Shown: piece after piece, positions 27,363 through 35,724 of the stretch
How the letters are laid out: each line of letters begins with the position of its first letter
How positions within the stretch are numbered: position 1 is the stretch's first letter
Origin: an uncultured Mucilaginibacter sp.
GTDB lineage: Bacteria > Bacteroidota > Bacteroidia > Sphingobacteriales > Sphingobacteriaceae
Length of the DNA: 49,930 nt
NCBI GenBank assembly: GCA_903915155.1
Contig: CAIWRU010000074.1
Location: 1 to 49,930 of the forward strand
Direction of reading: 5' to 3'
The notes under the pieces: generated by a model
What the model was told of the DNA's origin: nothing
Seen by the model: only the letters and a program-made list of their open reading frames with translations
Databases searched by the model: none
Translations under genes and position numbers: made by a program

Positions 27363-28188
27363 CTTTCTTTTGCTGAGCCTCCAATCCCGCTTGTTCAGGT
27401 GCAAATTTATAGTCGACCACGTTCACGTATTCCAGCTTGCTGAAATCCACAGCAAAATTCACTTCCATATTTAATGATATGCCGCCGCCTTTGGGTTGCA
27501 GGTTAGTTACCTTGCCTACCATTATGCCTTCGGGGAATAATGAATAACCCGAGGTTATTACGGCTTCACCAAGCTTTGGCTGGGCATTAGTGCTTACATC
27601 AAACAGCAAGCCTTTATGCGGGTCGAGGTCATTGCCCCATTGTATGGATCCAATCTCCTTATTATTGGCCAGCATTACGCTAAAACGGCTGTTCTTGTTC
27701 AGCATGGATTGTACGCTGGCCATATGTGGCGTAACGTTTACCACCTTGCCTACAATGCCGGCGCTGCAAATAACGCCCATGCCGATGGCAATGCCATCCT
27801 TACTTCCCCTGTCGATGGTTATATAATTGTAGCTGTGGTTGGTTGAATTATTGATGACCTTGGCTGTAATGTATTCATATTTTACTTTAAATACGGTATC
27901 ATCAACCTTGCGCTTGGCAAGGGTATCGATATAGAATGATGATTTAAGCTGGTTACGCAACCTGGCATTTTCGCGTGCCAGGCTGTCGTTAACGTCTTTT
28001 AACGACAGATAAGACTTTAACCCGCTGTACTGTTGGTTTAAATTACCCGTAACAACATTGGTGCTATTGATAAAGCCGGCCTTTTGAAACGCGTTGTATT
28101 TAATGTAGATGATAAGTGAGCTTATCTCGAAAATGATAAATAAGAAAAATGCGTTATACTTGGTAATGAAGATCAGTAGGTTACGCAC
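27355..28188 (-). CDS. mreC: Rod shape-determining protein MreC
   Basis: 277 aa: a TM helix at about 9-29, a coiled coil (about 62-85), then the MreC beta-domain (YITAKVINNS..., IDRGSKDGI, GVICSAGIVGKV). The start codon is GTG at 28188, immediately next to a repeat. It bridges MreB in the cytoplasm to PBP2 in the periplasm. The gap to mreB is 483 bases because a four-helix-bundle gene lies between; in most relatives the two are close. Confidence 0.92.
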   Translation of the reverse strand: MRNLLIFITKYNAFFLFIIFEISSLIIYIKYNAFQKAGFINSTNVVTGNLNQQYSGLKSYLSLKDVNDSLARENARLRNQLKSSFYIDTLAKRKVDDTVFKVKYEYITAKVINNSTNHSYNYITIDRGSKDGIAIGMGVICSAGIVGKVVNVTPHMASVQSMLNKNSRFSVMLANNKEIGSIQWGNDLDPHKGLLFDVSTNAQPKLGEAVITSGYSLFPEGIMVGKVTNLQPKGGGISLNMEVNFAVDFSKLEYVNVVDYKFAPEQAGLEAQQKKDD

Positions 28189-28191
28189 GTT

Positions 28192-28227
28192 TTAGAGATT
28201 AGAGATTAGTTAATTAGAGATTAGTAG
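28192..28227. repeat. AGAGATTAG word repeat, left flank of the four-helix-bundle gene
   Basis: AGATTAGAGATTAGTT at 28196-28211 is the exact reverse complement of 28637-28652 on the other side of the gene; a further AATTAGAGATTAGTA unit follows. It begins 4 bases from the mreC start codon. Confidence 0.75.
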
Positions 28228-28245
28228 CTGCAATTAACAACAAGA

Positions 28246-28614
28246 TTATTGATTTCCTGATTGCTTTCTTAAAAAATTAATATATCCGTTTATCATTCTC
28301 ATACATTCTTCGCAGTCATTTTTAAATGATTCAAAAACTGTGTTATCAATAAAATTATTATCCAAAGCAATGATAAGATGATCTATTGTTTCGGCAGCCG
28401 AACCCCTGGCGTTTATTAAGAATTTAGCAGCATCGGCATAATGAAATCTTCCATGCCCTTCAGCTATATTGTTTCCTATCGACCTGGAAGAACGAATAAT
28501 TTGATCAACTAAACGAAATCTTTCATCAGAAGGGAAAGGTTTAACCAATTCTGAAATCTTATTTCGCAAGATCCTTGATTTTTTCCAAACTTCCAGATCG
28601 GTAAATGAATTCAT
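28246..28614 (-). CDS. Four-helix-bundle protein (23S rRNA intervening-sequence protein family)
   Basis: 122 aa from the ATG at 28614, chosen because MNSFTDLEVWKKSR begins the family's typical N-terminus. The signatures LEVWKKSR, QIIRSSRSIGNNIAEG and FLINARGSAAETIDHL match TIGR02436/S23-type proteins, first found in 23S rRNA intervening sequences and later as free genes; relatives include Avd of diversity-generating retroelements. No enzymatic site is known. The gene sits in the direction of the mre operon, between mreB and mreC, enclosed by a perfect 16-bp inverted repeat, which suggests insertion into the operon. Confidence 0.85.
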   Translation of the reverse strand: MNSFTDLEVWKKSRILRNKISELVKPFPSDERFRLVDQIIRSSRSIGNNIAEGHGRFHYADAAKFLINARGSAAETIDHLIIALDNNFIDNTVFESFKNDCEECMRMINGYINFLRKQSGNQ

Positions 28615-28636
28615 AAGGTTATAAAAGCAGTATAAC

Positions 28637-28671
28637 AACTAATCTCTAATCTCCAGTCTCTGATCTCTAAC
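28637..28671. repeat. AGAGATTAG word repeat, right flank, at the mreB stop
   Basis: CTAATCTCTAATCTCC followed by AGTCTCTGATCTCTAAC (28639-28671) is 31/33 identical to 43618-43650 at the nrdB stop. It touches the mreB stop codon. Confidence 0.8.
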
Positions 28672-29694
28672 CTACTGCATTAAGAATTTAAAATTACCAA
28701 TATTTTTAAGGGCCGTACCGGTACCACGTACAACGGCACGAAGCGGATCCTCGGCTACGTGTACAGGCAGTTTGGTTTTTGATGCCACACGTTTATCCAA
28801 CCCGCGTAATAACGCACCACCGCCTGTTAAATAGATACCGGTTTGGTAAATATCAGCAGATAATTCGGGTGGGGTTATTTCCAGGGCCTTTAATATGGCT
28901 TCCTCAATTTTCGAGATGGATTTATCAAGGCAGTGGGCAATTTCGGTGTATGATACCATGATCTGCTTTGGTACGCCTGTCATTAAATCACGACCTTGTA
29001 CGGCAAAATCAGCCGGTGGATCGGCAAGCTCAGGCAGTGCGGCACCAACTTCGATCTTTATTTTTTCAGCAGTACGGTCGCCTATCATGATGTTATGCTG
29101 GCGGCGGATATATTGAACAATATCAGAGTCGAAGTTATCACCCGCAACACGGATAGACTGGTCGCACACAATACCCGATAAAGCGATAACCGCGATCTCG
29201 GTAGTACCACCACCAATATCAATGATCATGTTACCCATTGGCTCTTCCACATCGATACCTATACCTACGGCTGCTGCCATTGGCTCATGTATCAAATAAA
29301 CTTCTTTTGCGCCTGCAATTTCGGCGCTATCGCGTACGGCACGTTTCTCTACCTCGGTAATACCTGAAGGGATGCAGATAACCATACGCAGCGAAGGAAA
29401 GAACCAGCCTTTGCCGGGGTTTATCATTTTTATCATGCCGCGTATCATGTGTTCGGCGGCGTTAAAGTCGGCTATTACACCATCTTTCAAAGGGCGTACG
29501 GTGCGGATGTTATCATGCGTTTTACCTTCCATTTGCATGGCCTGGCGACCGATGGCAATTACTTTATTGGTAGTGCGGTCAAATGCCACTATAGAGGGCT
29601 CATCAACCACAACTTTATCGTTATGTATGATCAGGGTATTTGCAGTACCTAAGTCGATAGCAATTTCCTGCGTAAAAGAATTAAATAGACCCAT
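28672..29694 (-). CDS. mreB: Rod shape-determining protein MreB
   Basis: 340 aa actin-fold ATPase. The phosphate-1 block IDLGTANTLI, phosphate-2 block IDIGGGTTEIAV and adenosine block GIYLTGGGALLRG are intact. It forms membrane filaments that direct side-wall synthesis with MreC, MreD, RodA and PBP2. It is the first gene of the mre set, 125 bases after purH on the same strand. Only the last base of an AGAGATTAG repeat separates its stop from the repeat. Confidence 0.97.
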   Translation of the reverse strand: MGLFNSFTQEIAIDLGTANTLIIHNDKVVVDEPSIVAFDRTTNKVIAIGRQAMQMEGKTHDNIRTVRPLKDGVIADFNAAEHMIRGMIKMINPGKGWFFPSLRMVICIPSGITEVEKRAVRDSAEIAGAKEVYLIHEPMAAAVGIGIDVEEPMGNMIIDIGGGTTEIAVIALSGIVCDQSIRVAGDNFDSDIVQYIRRQHNIMIGDRTAEKIKIEVGAALPELADPPADFAVQGRDLMTGVPKQIMVSYTEIAHCLDKSISKIEEAILKALEITPPELSADIYQTGIYLTGGGALLRGLDKRVASKTKLPVHVAEDPLRAVVRGTGTALKNIGNFKFLMQ

Positions 29695-29819
29695 TTGTAT
29701 GTTTAAGTTAAAGCGCTATCTCCATTTAGGAAACTGGTGCTACAATAAAAATCGAATTGATAAATATAACTCTGATTTTGCGTAATTCGTATCAATCCGA
29801 ATAATTTGTTAAAGTTTTG

Positions 29820-31349
29820 TTAATGTTTAAAATGGCGCACCCCGGTAGTTACCATAGCTATGCCTTTTTCATTACTCATGTCGATTGATTTCTGGTCGTT
29901 TATCGATCCGCCGGGTTGTAATATGGCTGTAATTCCAGCTTCGGCAGCCAGTTCGGCGCAATCAGCAAATGGGAAAAACGCGTCAGAGGCCATTACTGCG
30001 CCATGCAGATCGAACCCAAAGCTTTCGGCTTTTATAATCGCCTGTTTTAATGAATCGACCCTTGAGGTTTGGCCAACGCCACTAGACATCAACTGGTTGT
30101 TTTTAGCAAAAACTATAGTGTTTGATTTGGTATGCTTTACCACCTTGTTTGCAAAGTGCAGGTCGTGCAGTTCATGCGCGGTTGGTTGTTTTACAGTAAC
30201 AGCAGTCATTTGCGATGGGCCTTCGATCACAAGGTCTTTGTCCTGCTCAATAACGCCGTTCAATAATGTTTTAAACTGTTTTGAAGGAAGCTCAACCGGC
30301 TGGCGAATAAGGATGATGCGGTTCTTCTTGCCCTGCAGTATTTGAACAGCTTCATCGGTATAAGCCGGGGCTATTAATACCTCATAAAATATTTTATCTA
30401 TTTCGGTAGCTGTGGTAGCATCAATTTCATCATTGGCAATAATAACACCACCGAAAGCTGAAACAGGGTCGCAAGCCAAGGCATCTATCCATGCTTCTTT
30501 TATAAACGAACGCGATGCTATACCACAAGCGTTGGTGTGCTTTAATATAGCGATGGTTGGCTCGTTTGTAAATTCATCTATCAAAGCTACAGCGGCATCA
30601 ACATCAACCAGGTTGTTGTATGATAATTCCTTACCGTTCAATTTGGTGAACATGGCATCCAGGTCGCCGTAGAAAACACCTTTTTGATGCGGGTTTTCGC
30701 CATAGCGTAAAGTCTGGCTGGTTAATATGCTTTGTTTAAATACCGGCAGCGGATCTTCCTGGTTAAAATAACCGAAGATGGCAGTATCATAGTTAGAGGT
30801 GATATTAAATGCTTTTTGAGCATACAAACGGCGCTGGTTGTAAGTGGTTGAACCGTTTTGCGTGGTAAGCAGGTTGTGCAGGCCAGTGTAATCGTCCTTT
30901 GAGGCAACGATAACAACATCCCTGAAATTTTTAGCCGCAGCGCGGATAAGTGATATGCCGCCAATGTCGATCTTTTCGATCACATCATCCTGGCCTGCGC
31001 CTGATTTTACGGTTTCCTCAAAAGGGTAAAGGTCGACTATTACCAGGTCAATTTCCGGTATCTCATACTGGGCCAGTTGCTGCTCATCGCCTTCAAAACT
31101 TCTGCGTGCTAAAATACCTCCAAATACCTTTGGATGCAGCGTTTTTACACGACCGCCCAGTATAGATGGGTAGGAGGTAAGATCCTCAACAGCAATTACA
31201 TCAACCCCAAGCGAGCGTATAAAAGTTTCGGTGCCGCCGGTGGTATAAATATTTACACCGAGGCGGTTTAACTCATGAATTATAGGCTCAAGGTTATCTT
31301 TGTAATAAACAGAAATTAAAGCGTTTTTTATTTGAACAGAATGGCTCAT
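29820..31349 (-). CDS. purH: Bifunctional AICAR transformylase/IMP cyclohydrolase
   Basis: 509 aa from the ATG at 31349 (a TTG two codons earlier is less likely). The N-terminal MGS-like IMP cyclohydrolase domain (to about 200; VKTLHPKVFGGILARR) is followed by the AICAR transformylase domain with KHTNACG and the closing QPGGSINDQKSI. It performs the last two steps of purine synthesis. It is upstream of mreB on the same strand, an order recurrent in Bacteroidota. Confidence 0.96.
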   Translation of the reverse strand: MSHSVQIKNALISVYYKDNLEPIIHELNRLGVNIYTTGGTETFIRSLGVDVIAVEDLTSYPSILGGRVKTLHPKVFGGILARRSFEGDEQQLAQYEIPEIDLVIVDLYPFEETVKSGAGQDDVIEKIDIGGISLIRAAAKNFRDVVIVASKDDYTGLHNLLTTQNGSTTYNQRRLYAQKAFNITSNYDTAIFGYFNQEDPLPVFKQSILTSQTLRYGENPHQKGVFYGDLDAMFTKLNGKELSYNNLVDVDAAVALIDEFTNEPTIAILKHTNACGIASRSFIKEAWIDALACDPVSAFGGVIIANDEIDATTATEIDKIFYEVLIAPAYTDEAVQILQGKKNRIILIRQPVELPSKQFKTLLNGVIEQDKDLVIEGPSQMTAVTVKQPTAHELHDLHFANKVVKHTKSNTIVFAKNNQLMSSGVGQTSRVDSLKQAIIKAESFGFDLHGAVMASDAFFPFADCAELAAEAGITAILQPGGSINDQKSIDMSNEKGIAMVTTGVRHFKH

Positions 31350-31372
31350 CAGCAATGCGTTTTTTTGAGCCG

Positions 31373-31380
31373 CAAAGGTA
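31373..31380 (-). promoter_or_regulatory. Candidate -7 element for purH
   Basis: On the minus strand this reads TACCTTTG, an exact TAnnTTTG match, 24 bases before the purH ATG. No clear -33 TTTG was seen. A short AGAGATTAC word repeat lies just upstream (31384-31403). Confidence 0.45.
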
Positions 31381-31559
31381 GGGATTACAGATTAGAGATT
31401 ACAGTTAAAGGGTAGTTTTTTTTCATTTTTTTGCACGATAAAAAAAAGCGTTAGTTATTCAGCTTTAATGCCTTATAATTCGCCTTTAATAACATTAAGC
31501 TTTTGCTGAAGCACCGCCTAAAAATACAGCGATGAATGTATTTTTAAAGCCATATTGGA

Positions 31560-31773
31560 GCCGGGAATATTAAGAATTTATTGTTCACGGGGCATCTGAC
31601 AGTGCCGGGTTGGGCAGTGCCGAATGCGATTATATCGGGGCAGGTTGCGGCGGGGTAGTGAAGTATTTTGGTTCATTGGTTCAATAGTCCATTAGGGGGG
31701 CGGTGACCTTTAATGGCGACGGGTTGTATGTGATGAAAATTGTTCATGTCCCGTGAACGCCGGGAAATATTAA
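31560..31773. repeat. Possible decayed MITE-like segment
   Basis: Near-identical direct repeats GCCGGGAATATTAA (31560-31573) and GCCGGGAAATATTAA (31759-31773) enclose a segment whose ends are inverted: GTTCACGGGGCAT (31583-31595) and ATGTCCCGTGAAC (31746-31758), 12/13 complementary. The left direct repeat is 9 bases away from the inverted repeat, so the boundaries are imperfect. Confidence 0.4.
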
Positions 31774-31796
31774 TGTGCTGATAGTTAGCTTGATAA

Positions 31797-31925
31797 GTGT
31801 TTGGGGGTGTATGGGTATGTTTAGGTTAATTTCGGTTTGTTTGGGCGCGTTTGGGTGCTGTTTATGGGGTGTTTACGTGCTGTTTAGGTGTGTTTAGGTT
31901 GCGTTTGGGTTATGCTATTTGGTTG
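31797..31925. repeat. Degenerate GTTTAGGT tract, strand-asymmetric G+T
   Basis: About 130 bases composed almost only of G and T on the plus strand, built from variants of GTTTAGGT, GTTTGGGT and GTTTATGGGG. C is nearly absent. Runs of three to five G could form a quadruplex. Confidence 0.6.
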
Positions 31926-31965
31926 GTATACAATAAAATATGAACAGTGAAAAAGGCAAAAAAAT

Positions 31966-31998
31966 AGCCCGGAAACGTCTGTTACCCGGGCTACCAAT
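31966..31998 (-). terminator. Rho-independent terminator of the DUF4136 gene
   Basis: On the minus strand AGCCCGG and CCGGGCT pair around a 14-base loop and are followed by ATTTTTTTG. It is about 35 bases after the stop codon. Confidence 0.85.
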
Positions 31999-32032
31999 GT
32001 TGTTGAGTTGCTTATTATCAATAGTTAGTATC

Positions 32033-32695
32033 TTATGAACTCATTGTACGTGTGCGGTACACGGTTGTATGTGGAGTAACGTTTAGTTGGTCGATAATGC
32101 CGCTAACCACTTTTGGTATATCATCGATATTTTTTTGCGGGTTATGATGAACCTCGCCTACGCCAAAGCCGCGCCATACTACTTTTTTGGTACGGGTATC
32201 TATCAGGTCGATAATAAGCGTGCCTTCTTTATAATGTTCCTGTTCGGCATAAGTTATACCACCATAGTACAGGAACGGATCGCCACCCCAATAATAACCG
32301 GGCCTGGCCCAGCCACCCCAGCCCCATCTGCTGCCCCAGCCCCAACCGGCGCCCCAACCCCAGCCGCCATAAAAGCCGGGATAAGCCGAATAATAATTGG
32401 TACGCGAACCACGGCCAACCGTTGCGGTATAAACCACTATTAAATCTGGCTGATGTGTTTGCAGCGTTAAGCCTTTAGCCTGTAAGGCGTTGGTTGCAGC
32501 GTCTTTAATTTTGGCATCGGCTTCATCGTTATTTTTTACGCCTTTCCTGTCGGTGTTTGTCGGCATCCACGCAAAACTGTGGTAACCGCTCATATTGGTG
32601 CGGTTAAGGCCTGCGGTATAATAATTGTAACTGTTACAGGCTGACAAACCGGCGAGGGTTAAAACTATCAGCGATAAATAAATTAATTTTTTCAT
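32033..32695 (-). CDS. DUF4136 lipoprotein with Gly-Trp-rich insert
   Basis: 220 aa with a lipobox LAGLSAC, so probably a lipoprotein of the cell envelope. The DUF4136 core is recognised in YHSFAWMPTNTD, in the AKIKDAATNALQAKGL helix and in the closing LIDTRTKKVVWRGFG strand. Between them (about 110-145) is an unusual Gly-Trp-rich stretch with repeated GWGWG. The fold is a small sandwich; no function is established for the family. It has its own strong terminator, so it is monocistronic. Confidence 0.85.
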   Translation of the reverse strand: MKKLIYLSLIVLTLAGLSACNSYNYYTAGLNRTNMSGYHSFAWMPTNTDRKGVKNNDEADAKIKDAATNALQAKGLTLQTHQPDLIVVYTATVGRGSRTNYYSAYPGFYGGWGWGAGWGWGSRWGWGGWARPGYYWGGDPFLYYGGITYAEQEHYKEGTLIIDLIDTRTKKVVWRGFGVGEVHHNPQKNIDDIPKVVSGIIDQLNVTPHTTVYRTRTMSS

Positions 32696-32775
32696 GGCTT
32701 TGTTTCCTTTTCAGAATTAGATAACTTATTAGACTAACTTTTATTAAAAGGTTTAATGCTAAACGATATTTTTTT

Positions 32776-32809
32776 AGCCTCACCCTGCCCTCTCCAAAGG
32801 AGAGGGTTA
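32776..32809. repeat. C/G-rich hairpin repeat, short copy
   Basis: AGCCTCACCCTG precedes a perfect 8-bp hairpin CCCTCTCC-AAA-GGAGAGGG (32788-32806). It is a divergent member of the hairpin family seen at 34687, 35614, 45030 and 47230. It lies in the 208-base gap upstream of the DUF4136 gene. Confidence 0.55.
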
Positions 32810-32903
32810 AAAGTCAACTCAAATCTATCAAATTGTTAGCCAATGTAGCTGGTTAACAGGTAATTTTTTTGATATAAAACAGGCATTTTACAGTTAAATT
32901 ATG

Positions 32904-35042
32904 TTAAATCTCGCCTTCGCGTTTGCGTATGAACCATTCGGCGCTTAACAGGGCTAGTATCAAAGCGAAAATCCATTTAATATCTACAAGGTCGCTGTAG
33001 TGTTTATCCTCGTAAACTACAGTTTTAATGTTCTCATTTTTCTTAATCAAATCTGCCAGTTTGCTGACCTGCGAAGGCAGCACCATTACGCCGCCCGATT
33101 GTTTGGCGATACTGTTTAGTAGATGGTGATTTGCTGTGCTTTGGCGTGTTTCGAGGTTCAGTGCTTTTACGGTTAGCTGTCCGTTTGCGGTATATGTTTT
33201 ATTGCCAACTTTGGTTGAGGCCGTGTAGGTATATTCATCAACCGGGAGCGTACCGGCATCCAACTGGTAACTTTGACCGCTGCGGGTAAACAGGAAGCTG
33301 TAGCTTTTACCCGTTACGCCTTTCAGGTCGATCTTAACATCGGGGGTGTTGACGAGTTCGAGCGCATCATTATATAGTTCAGCATTGAGGATAACATTCT
33401 CACCCTCATCGAACACATTTTTGGCAGCATAAACCCTGAATTGCTGGCGGTTGGCATTTGCCGTTAAATATTGCACACTTTGATCCAGTAATTCTTCCAC
33501 CGCATGGTGGTTGCCGTAGGCTTTGTACTCGGCCAGTTGCCAGCGCCAAAGGCCCTCGCCGGTGAGAATGCCTACACGGTGACCGCCCTCGTCGGCAAAT
33601 GACAGCAGGGGGTAGGTGGTGGTAATATTGCCGATCTTTTGCTTAAACAATACCTGGTTGGCAGGCGACGAGGTGTAACTACCGAATGGTGCCAGCAAGG
33701 GCGGAAAAGAAGCTAATTTCAGCTTACTGGAATCGGATAGGGTGAACGCCGAAAACTCCGCCACCGGCTGCGCAAATACTTCCTGTATTTGATAGCTGTT
33801 GGCGCTTACTTTTATAATTGATTGAATTTGATCAAAAGCTGAAAGATCTGACTGTGCGCCGAGCATGTACCAAACCGGTATCTTGCTTTTAGTAATGAAA
33901 TTTTGCAAAGCGCCTGTCGGGATAAACTGGTGCAGTATAATCAGACTGTAATCGGCAGGTTTTATGGTTGAAATGTCGGTTGATAAGATGGTTTTAACAT
34001 CGTAATTCTTGTTGCTTTCAATACCGCTTTTTATTACGTTGATATCGGGGTTGATGCTGTTGTAAACGAGCAGCACCATTTGCTTGGCATCAAGCACGTC
34101 TACATAAATAGTTTCGGTGTTATTTTGGGTCGATAACTCATTTTTAACAGGAGCGATGCTGATAGTAAATTTGCGGACACCTTTTTTATCGGCGGTTAGC
34201 TTTAAGGGCACCAACTTTTGAAAGGCATCGGAATTTACGGGAATGTTTTGGGTAGCTACCTGTCGGCCATCTTCGGTAACCGTGAGCCGCATAGTTTCGC
34301 CTTTGCTTTGATAGGCCTCGGTTAAAACCTCAATTTCAAAATCATTACCCAAAAAGGCGGTTTTGTTGTAGTTTACGTTGGCTATAAACAGGTCGCGTTT
34401 TGGCGTGGTATCGCCTAACGCAACGGTGTAAATGGTTGTTTTAAAATTGCGGGCCTCGTATTGCGGGTCGCTGCCCTGGTTGTAGAGGCCATCGGTGGCG
34501 AGTATTATTGCGCCAATGTTTTGATTTACAAACTGGTCGTTCAACTGCTTTAAGGCTGTAGATATATTGGTTTGCTTGCCGTTGAATTTATTTGATAGGC
34601 CGTTGTTGAATGTTCGGTCGAAGTTGAATTCACGTACGTCGTAATTATCACCAAGGGCGGACTTGATTCCTCTTAAATCAGTAGTGACCCCCTCTACATC
34701 TCCCCCGAGGGGGGAGACTTTACTAACTCCGCTTAAAGTCCTCCCCCTGGGGGAGGACTTAGGTGGGGTAAATAACTTTACCGATTCCGAATTATCCTGC
34801 AAAATTAAAACCAGCGGCTTTTGAGGCTGATAGCTTACCGACCTCACCAGTGGTGCAAGCAACAGAAATGATAATACGAATACGGCTATAGCTCGTATAG
34901 TAAATAAAATATTGCGGAATGTGTTACCGAGGCTTACAGGCTGCCGGTACATAAGCCAGGCATATAATAAACCCAGCAGCAGGCAGGCTACTGCCCACCA
35001 TCCTGAAACCGCTCCCCATGTTATAGCAAATAAAAACAGCAT
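32904..35042 (-). CDS. vWA-like membrane protein carrying an in-frame dispersed repeat
   Basis: 712 aa: two or three N-terminal TM helices (1-66), a von Willebrand A-like domain with MIDAS motif DNSES (83-87) and a later ATDGLYNQGSD strand, a large extracytoplasmic beta-rich region, and a C-terminal TM (about 690-706) with a basic tail. Residues 93-118 (starting PPKSSPRGRTL, ending PLGGDVEG) are translated from a C/G-rich hairpin repeat inserted in frame (34687-34768), just after the MIDAS loop. Without them the sequence joins as a normal vWA helix. Such proteins resemble BatA-like envelope factors; partner and role are unknown. Confidence 0.78.
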   Translation of the reverse strand: MLFLFAITWGAVSGWWAVACLLLGLLYAWLMYRQPVSLGNTFRNILFTIRAIAVFVLSFLLLAPLVRSVSYQPQKPLVLILQDNSESVKLFTPPKSSPRGRTLSGVSKVSPLGGDVEGVTTDLRGIKSALGDNYDVREFNFDRTFNNGLSNKFNGKQTNISTALKQLNDQFVNQNIGAIILATDGLYNQGSDPQYEARNFKTTIYTVALGDTTPKRDLFIANVNYNKTAFLGNDFEIEVLTEAYQSKGETMRLTVTEDGRQVATQNIPVNSDAFQKLVPLKLTADKKGVRKFTISIAPVKNELSTQNNTETIYVDVLDAKQMVLLVYNSINPDINVIKSGIESNKNYDVKTILSTDISTIKPADYSLIILHQFIPTGALQNFITKSKIPVWYMLGAQSDLSAFDQIQSIIKVSANSYQIQEVFAQPVAEFSAFTLSDSSKLKLASFPPLLAPFGSYTSSPANQVLFKQKIGNITTTYPLLSFADEGGHRVGILTGEGLWRWQLAEYKAYGNHHAVEELLDQSVQYLTANANRQQFRVYAAKNVFDEGENVILNAELYNDALELVNTPDVKIDLKGVTGKSYSFLFTRSGQSYQLDAGTLPVDEYTYTASTKVGNKTYTANGQLTVKALNLETRQSTANHHLLNSIAKQSGGVMVLPSQVSKLADLIKKNENIKTVVYEDKHYSDLVDIKWIFALILALLSAEWFIRKREGEI
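34687..34768. repeat. C/G-rich hairpin repeat inside a coding sequence
   Basis: ACCCCCTCTACATCTCCCCC, then GGGGGGAGACTTT, a short spacer, AAGTCCTCCCCC..GGGGGAGGACTTAGG and GTGGGG: the same two-hairpin layout as the intergenic copies. The length is a multiple of three once trimmed to 78-81 bases, which keeps the frame open. Confidence 0.85.
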
Positions 35043-35109
35043 ACCTGTATGCCAAATATGCTGTTTTAATTTGAAGATTTGAAAATGTGGTTATATGAAA
35101 TCAGCGCTT

Positions 35110-35574
35110 TTATTTGGCACCGTAATAAATAACATTCTTACGGGAGAAAAGTAACGCCCAATCCAGGCTTTCATCAAATACGGTCAGGTCGTCGGATGCA
35201 GTGTAATGGAAATCGTCAAAATACTGAATTACCAATTTCCAGGGGGTGATCATGGTAGTAGTCGTGTCCCACGACAGGAAAACCTCCTTAGTCAAGGATA
35301 TGCCATGTTCAAGCAACCAGTTCCTGACCTCTTCATGGTTATCGTTCGTTATCTTTATTTTATCAGCCTTATTAAAGAATCCTTTTTTAAACGGGGCGTG
35401 CTTATGCAGTTGTTTGGTGGTTATAAAATCATCCAAAAACTTCGACGAATTATTATTTAACGGCTTTAACTGGTGCAGATCAGCCAAAGGCAGATTTTCA
35501 ATGAAACGGCCATTTAAAGAAAAATCATTTATTGGGATCGTATGATCGGTTATGTTCTCGAAATTGATTTCCAT
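35110..35574 (-). CDS. Hypothetical protein, 154 aa
   Basis: Soluble, no signal peptide, mixed alpha/beta with acidic aromatic patches (NITDHTIPIND near the start, WDTTTTMITPWKLVIQYFDDF near 100-130). The start ATG follows a normal spacer. I do not recognise the family. It lies between fabG and the vWA-like gene on the same strand, 150 bases downstream of fabG, and is separated from it by a repeat, so co-transcription is uncertain. Confidence 0.7.
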   Translation of the reverse strand: MEINFENITDHTIPINDFSLNGRFIENLPLADLHQLKPLNNNSSKFLDDFITTKQLHKHAPFKKGFFNKADKIKITNDNHEEVRNWLLEHGISLTKEVFLSWDTTTTMITPWKLVIQYFDDFHYTASDDLTVFDESLDWALLFSRKNVIYYGAK

Positions 35575-35613
35575 TTGGTTCGTTTAAATTAATCAGGCTA
35601 AATATAATTTATT

Positions 35614-35724
35614 AGCCCCCTCTAAATCTCCCCCGGTAGGGGAGACTTTTATTAATTGCTTTAAATATAGGCTATTAAAATAAGATTTTAAAGCCCTCCC
35701 TTCCGGGGAGGGTTGGGTGGGGCT
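35614..35724. repeat. C/G-rich hairpin repeat abutting the fabG stop
   Basis: AGCCCCCTCTAAATCTCCCC..GGGGAGACTTTT (35614-35650), an AT-rich spacer, then AAGCCCTCCC..GGGGAGGG and GTGGGGCT, ending at the fabG stop codon. Same family as copies at 34687, 45030 and 47230. Confidence 0.85.

Larger units (their letters stand above)
31350..32032. other. 683-base gene-free region between purH and the DUF4136 gene
   Basis: Contains the purH -7 element, a perfect 10-bp hairpin (TAAAAATACA at 31519-31528 and its complement at 31537-31546), a MITE-like segment (31560-31773), a GT-rich tract (31797-31925) and the terminator of the DUF4136 gene (31968-31997). No supported protein or RNA gene was seen on either strand. 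Confidence 0.7.

Noticed and set aside
31356..31960. tRNA or small RNA gene in the long gap before purH
   Set aside because: No cloverleaf with a TTC-containing T-arm could be traced; only dyads and the GT-rich tract are visible.
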